A stretch of DNA of 64,000 nt from positions 793,272 to 857,271 of the forward strand of contig MU270033.1 of assembly GCA_021432635.1 (NCBI GenBank), in the 5' to 3' direction. Under the pieces are notes generated by a model. It did not search any database. It saw only the letters and a list, made by a program, of their open reading frames with translations, and was not told the DNA's origin. The translations under genes and the position numbers were made by a program. Within the stretch, counting starts at the first letter, position 1; each line of letters begins with the position of its first letter. Shown here piece by piece: positions 55,853 through 64,000 of the stretch. The stretch comes from Thozetella sp. PMI_491. Taxonomy: Eukaryota > Ascomycota > Sordariomycetes > Chaetosphaeriales > Chaetosphaeriaceae.

Positions 55853-57771
55853 ATGCCGAGCTGCGGGACCGACAAGTCTCTCCCGTCCGTGCCTCGCTCC
55901 AAAGGCTGCCTCACTTGCGTCGCTCGCAAGACGCGCTGCGGTATGTCTCCCGTTCCTTGGCCGCCCGCTCGTTTCGCCGCTGACTCTTGCTATGTAGATG
56001 GAAGACGGCCAAAATGCAAGGCCTGCGAGGATCGAAAGCAGGCGTGTCAAGGGTATCGAAGACAGGCCTTTGTCTTTCTCAGCGACGGATGGCGCGCTCC
56101 TGGCGTGGCCACCGGAAAGCGCAAGAATAGCGCGCCAGCTAGAGGAAAGACGCCGAAGCTTCAGGGCTCGGGCTCTCGGGATACTCTAAGTCCGGACACG
56201 GCTGCCGGCCTGGTTCTATGCAGAGGCCCGGCCGTGGACCGGTCCCAACTTTACATCCCCTTTTTCCTATCCGAGTTTGAGGAAAAATTCACGGGCCCCA
56301 AATTTTTCGTCCCTCTCTTTCAGTATTATTTCTCCTTTCAACCATCTGGCGTCTCCACCGATTCCGGCTGTGGCCAGACGGCAATCACCCCTGCTGCCTT
56401 CGCTGTCGATGCATTAGCGCAGGGCCACTTTGGCATGACCAATACTGATCAGATATCCATCCAGCAAAGTTTCCGTCACTATGGCATGGCTCTACGGGCC
56501 ATGTCGGCGCAGCTGGGAGGAATTTTGAACCCCAACTCTGAGTTGCCCTGCCTTTCCGAGGAGCAGTGGCAGCATTTCGTCTTCTTCTGCCTTGTCATGG
56601 CGTTTTGGGAGGTAAGCCGCTATCCGCTCCATCACCATGCCTTCCAGGTCTTGAATCTGACGAGGACTACAGCTGAAGATGCTCCCTGCTTCTCGTAATT
56701 GGCAGATGCACGTCCGTGGCTTGGCTAATGCCATCGTCTTACGAGGTGCTGGTCACAAGTACTCCGAGATCAACCAAGGGTTGCTGGCAACCTCACGCCT
56801 TTTCATTGTATGAGACCCTATCTGCTGGCTCAAATCTTCTGTAAATAATATTTAACATATCGTAGATATTGCAGCAGGTGTCCTCCAGACAGGCCAGCTT
56901 CCTCCTCGGCCCTGGCTGGCAACCGACACGCGATGCCTGGCTAGCCGAAGTAAAGGCAAGAGAAGCGCAACAGAAATGGCCGATCTTTTGCTCAGACGGC
57001 GAATTCTACGCCTCTGTCGACATTCTCATAACCAAAATCGCCGCCATGGCTGCCGTCATGGCCCGATACGATCAGATGCTGAAGGACGTCGAAGCAGCTC
57101 GAAGATCGGGCCAAGGCTGGGTCGATGTTGGCCGGGCGCTGCTGATCTTGCACAATGCTGCAGAGACTATTCTGCATCAGACCCAAGTATTATGGGCAGG
57201 GATCGGTTCTTCGATGACCGAAATACCGATCACCAAGTGGCTAGCATGCCACAAAGAGGTTGCCGGTGGACCTTCTTGCACGGACCAATCCCGACTTCAT
57301 GTCGACTGGCATATCGAGTCATTCTTCGACTCCGTCTTATCATTCTTTTCTATGAAAGAATACCATATCACCACTCTATACTGGACAACCGTCATATCTC
57401 TACGGCTGTTGCTCAGCGATATACTGGCGTTGATAATCGAAATCAGCCCGCACGGCATGCCTGCCAACCCGAGTAGAGACGTTGAGCAGCATCGGTACCA
57501 CTTGATGGATTCGGCACAAAAGGTGCTGCGGGCAATCCCCTTTGCGTCGCTCAAGGAGAATGCGGCCACGGTACCTTTCTTCCTGGTAAGCGGGATACAG
57601 ATGACGATTGAAACTCTGGACAGAGAGCGCGAGACACTTGCGTCACGTGGCGAGAATGAAACCTTGATTATTAGATGCCGGGGTCTGAGGGACCTCGCTG
57701 CAAGCTACCTGGACTGGGCCATGCGAAACAAGATTCCAATCAGGGTGGATATCAAGCCTCATCAGCAATAG
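55853..57771 (+). CDS. Zn2Cys6 transcription factor
   Basis: Four exons. Exon 1 (55853-55940) ends within the zinc cluster; the spliced product reads GCLTCVARKTRCDGRRPKC, then KACEDRKQACQGY, with all six Cys and normal spacing. The following region (FFLSEFEEKFTGPKFFVPLF, EEQWQHFVFFCLVMAFWE, MLPASRNWQMHVRGLANAIV, SSRQASFLLGPGWQ) matches C6 factors with a fungal-specific TF 2-like regulatory domain in which sequence signatures are short. Introns follow FWE and RLFI. It ends RNKIPIRVDIKPHQQ. Intact. Lying between the divergent efflux pump and the convergent NmrA-like gene (stop codons 79 bp apart), it is the probable local regulator of both, which is inference from position. Confidence 0.88.
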
Positions 57772-57850
57772 ATGCCTCGCTGACTGAACTTCATGTTCCT
57801 ACAGCTAGCGTTAACAACACAACGTCTTCCTGACACTTCTTTGTCTCCAA

Positions 57851-59018
57851 CTATGCATCCTGTGCAGGCATGACAGTCCCTTCGACGCTTTTAAGCACTG
57901 CTTGGTCATTGCCCGTATATCCGACCAGGCGCATCCACTCTTCCAAGCTCCGGACCCTAGTGGGTAAGATCTCATCCAAAAGTGCGTAGTCGATCGTGGG
58001 ATTCACAGCCTCGACCATCATAGAGTTCCACATGCCCGTAAAATTCTGCCTATACGTCAAAAGCGACGGGTCGCTGACACCTAAGTCGCCTCCCATCAGC
58101 AGGTCCTTGTGCGGCATGAAGTTGATTGCCTGCTCCAGTGTGAGCTCCTGGTATACAGCCTTTTTGCCAGTTACTTTGGTAAACGTAGTGGCAATGTCAG
58201 CCCACGCGATGTTCTCGGTGGCAACTTGGAGCTCCATCCCGTTACTGCGTTCCGGGTTCTCAAAGATCCACCGCGCATAGCGACCAATGTCATCGATGTG
58301 AATCATTGGCTGTTTAGCTTTCCTCATCGGTGAGGCGAAGATGAAGAGATCGGGATCCTCGGAGCTAGGCTGTGGCCCGAATACGTCACTCAGCATTTCG
58401 ATGTACATGATGCTCGTGTGGATGGTCCACTTCATAGGACTCGTTGGCTGCTGTTTGATGAACTCTGCCGCTCTAGCCTTGCCATCCATGTGTCCACATT
58501 GGAACTTGGGGTCGTAGTTCCCTAGTTTTGCTAGAGGTATCACTTGGTTAGTGCTCGATGGCATCATTGCAGCGCCCAGATCCTCGGGTTGGGTATCTTC
58601 TCAGGGTTACTTACACGCATAAGGAAGTGATGCCCACTGGAAATGCAATACACCACTGCTGCGAGCAATCTCAAACATCCGAATGCCCCAGTATGTCTCG
58701 TTTCTGGGGCCGATGGCACCTCCGTTGGTATTTACATAGACAAAATCTGCGCCCTCGAAAGTCTTGAATAGAGTGGACTCGTTATAGCAGCTCCCTTCAA
58801 TGATGGCGACGCCAGGTAAAGCAGCTAGGTCTAGAGCAGCCGGGTGCGAAGCGGAGCGTGTGAGTATTCTGATCTCATATTTGTTTCCCTCGGCCAAAAC
58901 TTAAGGGCGTCAGTAACGGGCCGAAATTTGTGGATGGCTGCGCCTTACTCTTGGCTACGACCTTCCCCTGCGCCCCAACACCACCGATGAGGGCAATGAC
59001 TGGTTTCTGGAAAGACAT
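57851..59018 (-). CDS. NmrA-like NAD(P)-binding atypical short-chain reductase
   Basis: Three exons (59018-58949, 58899-58615, 58530-57851) encode 344 residues. The N-terminus MSFQKPVIALIGGVGAQGKV holds the Rossmann GGxGxxG motif, and RILTRSASHPA follows the second strand with the basic residue typical of NADP(H) binding. The family continues with GSCYNESTL, ADFVYVNTNG, the YWGIRMFEIA helix, and a substrate half with WTIHTSIMYIEMLSD and IHIDDIGRYARWIFE. NmrA-type proteins are redox sensors binding transcription factors, or reductases of secondary pathways such as isoflavone-reductase relatives. No catalytic Tyr-x3-Lys is evident, favouring a sensor or an atypical enzyme. It ends 79 bp from the convergent regulator. 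Confidence 0.9.
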
Positions 59019-59758
59019 AGGGAGAAAAAGGAAGGCAAAAATGTTTATGTTGAGGGGTATAATAACGTCCGTCCGTTTGCTTTGGCCGACTGAATGGGAC
59101 GAGAGTGCGATAAAGGCGTAGATAACAGCTTCTTTTGTATCCTATTTCCATACCGCACGCCTATTGTATTCCAATGGCATTACCAATGAAACGCGGTATA
59201 GTGTGATGAAAATTATTAGAATGACAATTACAGCTGAAGTGGAACGATTAGAAGATCCGCCGGGAGTGGAGCAATCCGCTCTGTGAATAGTAATCACAGA
59301 TGGCATGCAGGCACGCTGGCCCTTCCGGTGAGAGGGTCTCATGTTGACGTGCTAGCCTCTGACCCAGTAAGAGTTCAGAGGAGGGTAATTGTGACTCATA
59401 ATTCTATACGGAAAGGCGTATATGGACGAAGGGAGTGGTTTGAGTGCGGTCACTATTATGAAGCATTGCATAATCTAAGGGGCCGATTTTGTCCGAAGTC
59501 CGATCGAGATCAATTGGCCCTGCCAGAAACTGGGGAGTGAATTATCATCGATACGATTGATGGAGGAGCGATCATATCTTGAATCCAATTATGCTGGAAT
59601 TCGCCTAAAGGTTGAGTGGAGGTACTTGAGGGCATCGCCTGTCCTAACCATCTCAACCGTGGATAACCTAAAAAATACGGTCGAAGAGTCTGGCTATCTT
59701 CACGTTCCCTCGTCCTTACTTAATCATACATCCTAGGCATCATGGTGATGCTAAATGT
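59019..59758. other. Gene-free interval
   Basis: No supported gene between the NmrA-like gene's promoter and the 3' end of the orphan gene. Confidence 0.45.
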
Positions 59759-61249
59759 CTAATTAGTCCCTAGGAGAGCCCAACGTGGGTCTATTGGGCC
59801 AAGGTTGGTCATTACCCTAGCCCAAGGGTCAGGGGGCTCCTCCACAACTTGTACTCCAGACTTGCTCGCAGCCTCCAGTAAAGTAGTGCAGGCTGCCTTC
59901 GCGGCTCCCAGCATCTCTAAGGGAAGCTCGCCCTCACTAGAATACGCATCGAGTACGAAACTCAAGGTGTGGAGTGCAGGATAACGGGACTTGACTTCGA
60001 ACGTCGCGATCCACTCGTCAAATCTCGGGTCAAAAGCCAAACTGCACGGGCCGCGGAAGTGCAGCACTTCGAGGTTGCGAGGAAGGTTTTCGTATAGGTT
60101 GGGGATGATATCAGCGTCTGTAAATGCGTTATCGTTGAGGGCGAGTTCGAGATGCGTCAGGTGGTCAAGATCGGCAAGGATACCAGGGAACATGATCTCT
60201 GGGAGTGCGAAGTATTGCTTTCCTTCTGTAGCTCGTATGTGTAACTTTTGTAGGCGCAGAGTAGGAACCGGGTTGGCCAGTGCGAACCTGCAAAAGGCGG
60301 ATATTGAATCATTCTCGATGATCTCAAGAGCTGCGAGCTGGGGGAGGGGCTGATCGTGTTCTTGCCCGTCTGGGGCTTCTTCTGCGAGGTCTTCTGTGGG
60401 TGTCAAGTACTTTTCCCGTAGCCATGCCGCACCAAGGCGATAGCTGGATATGATAGGGATCCTAGCCTTGCGTGCCTCGTGTATCGCGTAGTCCAGTTCC
60501 TCTTCCCCCGCCGCCGCGTCTTCAAGGAGCTTCTCCTCCAACTCTTTCGTTGACGGGCCCTCAAATCGAAGCCCCGTGGTAAAGACGAATGACAGTGCCC
60601 GGACACGACCCTCGTTGATGACAGGTGTGCAGACTACTTCAGAGCCCGCACTCCCCACCACGAGGACATCTAGGTCCCATTTTTCCGGGAAACCGGCATC
60701 ATCCCAGTGCTCGTCGAAGCCACTGTCAATGTACAGCTTCTTGACGGCGTGGAAATGGGACGAGAGGATCTCCCATTGTTCCTTGACCGGGCAGGCTCCT
60801 TGGATGACGAGCACCTCGGTTGACGCGTCCAGCGGCGCTACCCGATTCACCAGATCCGCGTTCCCTTCTCCCAAATCCGCCATGTCAATGATGGCCAATG
60901 TGCAGCCCGGGTTTTGTCTGGTTGCAGCATCGCTTATCGACTGCTTAGCCGAACAAAACGAAGCATGCCATTGCTCGTTCACTACAAGCCGATCGAACTT
61001 TTCGTCAGGCCAGTTATTCTGCATAGAGCGGGTAATATGTTCAAGCATTGAAGGCGGAAGTCGCTTTTCGCTGCGCCCCAAACATGGTGAGCGGTGGAAC
61101 TGCCGTGCCACGATGATCGGCCAAGCTGCGTGTTGTTGATGCGTTACAGTGGCAGGTGACCAGGCGCGGAATGAGTGCTGTTGTTTAATTGGACAATCGG
61201 AGCACCTAGCGCGATGAAATATCAACCTGTTGACGTTGATCCTGCCCAT
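59759..61249 (-). CDS. Uncharacterised 496-residue protein, possibly leucine-rich-repeat-like
   Basis: A single long frame with no sign of introns. I do not recognise a family. The N-terminus from 61249 is basic and Cys/His-containing; an internal Met near residue 68 (LEHITRSMQNNWPDEKFDRL) is an alternative start that removes a low-similarity leader. From about residue 300 there is a pattern of short hydrophobic segments with regular spacing (LAALEIIEN, LRLQKLHIRAT, LTHLELALNDNAF, LEVLHFRGP, LHTLSFVLD). This resembles the irregular leucine-rich repeats that follow F-boxes in many fungal proteins, but no F-box is visible. No signal peptide or membrane segment. Codon use looks like that of neighbouring genes, which supports coding, as does the 496-codon length. 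Confidence 0.72.
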   Translation of the reverse strand: MGRINVNRLIFHRARCSDCPIKQQHSFRAWSPATVTHQQHAAWPIIVARQFHRSPCLGRSEKRLPPSMLEHITRSMQNNWPDEKFDRLVVNEQWHASFCSAKQSISDAATRQNPGCTLAIIDMADLGEGNADLVNRVAPLDASTEVLVIQGACPVKEQWEILSSHFHAVKKLYIDSGFDEHWDDAGFPEKWDLDVLVVGSAGSEVVCTPVINEGRVRALSFVFTTGLRFEGPSTKELEEKLLEDAAAGEEELDYAIHEARKARIPIISSYRLGAAWLREKYLTPTEDLAEEAPDGQEHDQPLPQLAALEIIENDSISAFCRFALANPVPTLRLQKLHIRATEGKQYFALPEIMFPGILADLDHLTHLELALNDNAFTDADIIPNLYENLPRNLEVLHFRGPCSLAFDPRFDEWIATFEVKSRYPALHTLSFVLDAYSSEGELPLEMLGAAKAACTTLLEAASKSGVQVVEEPPDPWARVMTNLGPIDPRWALLGTN

Positions 61250-62060
61250 TGTCGATTTGTAGTGGCGCTGCTTAAAAAATAATCGCTAGGGAGAGCCAAG
61301 TAGGCTACATTGGACCTGGATTGTGCCTGAGGTATCCGGCTGACTAAGGAGAAACCCCTGGGGAAGAGCCTGGTGGCCTTGTCTCTCGGCATGTTTGAGC
61401 CACCGGCCACTGCAGCGTAGGATGCCTCAGTGCGCAGGTAGACTGTTACATTGCACCAGGGAACTTGCGATAGGCATAGGGAGAGCTTCCGTCTACGGAA
61501 CCATCACCAGCTAGTCCAACGAGGCCGATTTTGGTTGCTATAGAGTGCCTAACAAGGTAGGCCACTAAGGCTTAGTGCGCTTAGGCGAGAATGGTAACGC
61601 ATTCAAAACCTGACTACAATGCTATGTTTGCTGCCCTGGTAGCCACTCAGTCACACATGGCCGAAGGTTGGGCCCAATTGATAGACTGCAAGGCGTATTT
61701 ACCATGTCGCAGCCCGTGTGCATACGAAGAGTTCCCGAGGACCTTGATGACAACGGTTGTTCACGGCAGGTAAGGTTCAGCTACTTATGAAAGGCTTACA
61801 GTGCTACCATCGCGAATTGGCACTAAAGTGGAAGTATAGGAAAGGATCCAACAACGGCTGACCAGAGTAGGCTCCTGAAAATGGTGCGAATCACGAATAT
61901 CCTGAGGTAATGGGGTTGTTAAGGCGGCCTTCGCTCACTGGCCGTCTCTGATTGCCTCTGTCATTGTGTACTTTTCCACCTAATTCCTCACCACCCACAA
62001 GTCATCTCAGGGTGTATTGTATTGTATTATATTTTTTTTTCTACCGGACGTCTGGTGTGA
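61250..62060. other. Gene-free interval
   Basis: The promoter of the orphan gene and the 3' flank of the amidohydrolase gene, including a T-rich stretch near 62030-62040. No gene is supported. Confidence 0.45.
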
Positions 62061-63809
62061 TTATTGCCACAACTGTCTCTCCCCGGCTGTCATGCCCCTC
62101 GCGTCTCGGCCAGTCTTGCCGACTAGGATCTCACCCTTGGATCGAACCAGGTAATCCCCAAACCCTTTTTGTCCCGTGATTCCGCCTTCGTCCGCGTTCC
62201 ATACGACTTGCCCCCTTATGATGGTGTACCTCGGCCAATTGAGCACGTTCATGCCTTCGAACGGGGTATAGTCAACCCCGTGGTGCAGGTTGGCCTGGCG
62301 AATGACTCGAGATCCATCTTGGTTTGGGTGCCATATGACGAAGTCTGCGTCGTAACCGGGGGCGATGTTCCCTTTGCAGCCCTGAAGTCCGTACAGCCTG
62401 GCGCCGTTTGTCGCCGTCATCTGTACGAACTGGGGAACTGACATCTTAGCTTCCTCGAAGGGTAGGCACGCCTCGGATTGGCTGAAAAGTAATGAGAGAC
62501 GGGTCTCAACGCCCGGGACACCGTTAGGGATCTTAGTGAATACAGGGATCTTGCCATTGATGAGGCCCAGCTTCTTCCCCCCTGGGTGATCAAACGTGGA
62601 TGGTGCGTGGTCGGACGAGATGACGGTGAAGGTATTGGTGGTGACCGCGCGCCACAAGGCGTCTAGATCCTCGGGTCTGTGACGAAGTGGAGGGGAGCAA
62701 ACTGCCTTGGCTCCGTGGAAGTGACCATCGTAACTATGGGTATGGTCATGGCCGCTGTGGTCATGACCATTCTGTTTGCCGTCTTGGTGGCCGTTCTGGT
62801 GGCCATTTGACAACGCTGGCTTGCCCTTGAGTTCTTCCGACAAGAGGAAGAGATAATGAGGACACGTCTCGGCGTGGATCGGCAGCAGTCGGGCCTGCGC
62901 TTCTCGAACGTGCTGTATGGCCGACTCCGATGACATGTGCACCAGAAGAATGGGCGAGTCGACGAGTTCCGCTAGAGCGATGGCCCGATATGTCGCCTCA
63001 TCCTCCGCAATCCTCGGCCTAGCCACCGAATGGAACCAGGTGTCCATGTTCCCGTTCTTCTGCAGACCTTCTATGATGAGGGAGATCATGTCCGCGTTTT
63101 CGGCGTGAATCATGGTTGTCATGCCCAATGAGCGGCACCGCATCATGACGTAGAGCATCTCGCGGTCGTTCAGCTTCAGGGGATCATATGTCATGTACAG
63201 CTTCACGCTGGTGATGCCTTGCTCCTGTGCCAAGACCGGCAGCTCTTCGTTCAGAATTTGTTGGGTCGGGTTGGTGAGGATAACGTGGAAGCCATAGTCG
63301 CAGTAGCTCTCGCCGCGAGCCTTGTCATGGTAGGTGGAAACTACCGGCATCAGTGAGGTTTCATGCCTTTTCTGGCTGGCGAACGCGATAATGGTCGTGG
63401 TGCCGCCAGCGACAGCGCTCCGCGTCCCAGTTTCCCAGGTGTCTCCTGTGAGTGCATTGTCCTGTTGTACGTGCACATGGGAATCCACTCCGCCGGGTGT
63501 TACATATGCGCCCTGGGCATCGATGATGCTGGTCCCAGGACTACGCGGGAGATCACTACCGATGCAGCTGATCTTGCCCTGTCGGACGCCGATTTCTAGC
63601 CCAAGCGGGAGAACCTCGCTCGCCGTAGCCTAAGACGAGATTTAGCGGATGTTGTATGGCAGGGATGGAAAGCAATTGGGACAGAGACGGAAGCAAATGG
63701 TCCCAGACGGTCTCTTGGACCGGGGGGGAGCGGGCAGAAGCGGTGCTCGCTGTCACTGAGAATCAAAACTTACGATTAAGCCATTCACAATAACACAGTC
63801 AAGCTCCAT
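62061..63809 (-). CDS. Dihydropyrimidinase/hydantoinase-like cyclic amidohydrolase with His-rich insertion
   Basis: A binuclear-metal amidohydrolase that would open cyclic diamides such as dihydropyrimidines or hydantoins. Two exons (63809-63774 and 63629-62061) encode 534 residues; the first exon is only 12 codons (MELDCVIVNGLI). Metal ligands are in place: HxH in GGVDSHVHVQ, the carboxylated Lys in SVKLYMTYDP, His in MIHAENAD, His in the HMSSES/CPHYLF region, and Asp in SSDHAPSTF. The C-terminus ends MTAGERQLWQ. Between LSEELKG and AVCSPPLR lies an extra segment of about 40 residues dominated by His, Gly, Asn and Asp (NGHQNGHQ, then HDHSGHDHTH). It resembles metal-binding His-rich loops and is longer than in the usual family. 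The gene otherwise appears intact. No pyrimidine-pathway partner lies in the window. Confidence 0.92.
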
Positions 63810-64000
63810 TCTGTGTAGCTAGCATTGCGTGCTTGACAAGTAGTCGGCTAGGGGTAGCGAAGCAAAGTGCAGACCTCTTCGGTATTCTTTTATGCACCCA
63901 AAACGGATTCTCTCCCTTTGCAGGCCGATAAGCTGCGCCCTAACCTAGTAGCTTTTGGGGCGTTAAGGAGCTTGTAGAAGCCCTGAATGGGGCTGGCCCC

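Noticed and set aside
1..64000. CRISPR arrays, rRNA genes, bacterial operons, viral insertions
   Set aside because: None seen. Gene structure is eukaryotic throughout.

Overview
The window looks like genomic DNA of a filamentous ascomycete (Pezizomycotina). Nearly every recognisable gene is split by short introns of about 45-90 nt with fungal-type donors (GTANGT) and branch sites (GCTAAC, GCTGAC). The gene families are also typical of that group: Zn2Cys6 transcription factors, a Pth11-like seven-helix receptor, WSC-domain copper radical oxidase, a GH5 endoglucanase with a GPI-type tail, DHA14 efflux, a Fet4-type permease and an E-class P450. The species cannot be named from sequence alone. 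Gene models were assembled by hand from splice signals, reading-frame continuity and family similarity; exon lengths were checked for frame in most of them.

Layout. 0.4-1.7 kb (-): a secreted NlpC/P60 peptidase behind two Cys-rich modules. 5.4-7.4 kb (+): a protein with a STAND-type fungal N-terminal helical region, a ubiquitin-like domain and a zinc ribbon that is completed by a GC-AG intron. 8.3-8.8 kb: relic of a secreted S33 peptidase. 10.4-12.3 kb (-): Zn2Cys6 regulator with an abnormal first intron. 15.3-17.1 kb (+): P450. 18.9-20.9 kb (+): LtrA-family membrane protein. 22.1-24.8 kb (+): Zn2Cys6 regulator. 25.2-25.4 kb: MFS relic. 26.1-27.6 kb (+): monocarboxylate-type MFS transporter. 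28.1-28.5 kb (-): UstYa-like relic. 29.07-29.88 kb (+): small five-exon secreted protein. 31.1-32.9 kb: a decayed Zn2Cys6 regulator joined in frame to the C-terminal half of a sugar transporter. 33.9-37.7 kb (-): five-WSC glyoxal-oxidase-type copper radical oxidase. 40.5-42.0 kb (+): Fet4-like metal permease. 42.8-44.1 kb (+): Pth11-like receptor. 46.3-47.3 kb (+): Thr-rich surface protein. 47.5-48.8 kb (-): secreted PAF-acetylhydrolase-like enzyme. 49.5-51.3 kb (+): Zn2Cys6 regulator. 51.4-53.0 kb (-): GPI-type GH5 endoglucanase. 53.5-59.0 kb: DHA14 efflux pump (-), divergent Zn2Cys6 regulator (+) and NmrA-like oxidoreductase (-). 59.8-61.2 kb (-): orphan 496-residue protein. 62.1-63.8 kb (-): dihydropyrimidinase-like amidohydrolase with a His-rich insertion.

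Functional reading. The content fits an accessory, environment-facing region: secreted hydrolases and oxidases, surface sensing, import and efflux, and many pathway-type regulators. No polyketide synthase, NRPS or terpene synthase backbone is visible, so I do not call a complete secondary-metabolite cluster. The tightest functional unit is the efflux pump / regulator / NmrA group at 53.5-59.0 kb. Four relic loci between 8 and 33 kb, separated by long gene-poor gaps, suggest repeated gene loss and rearrangement.
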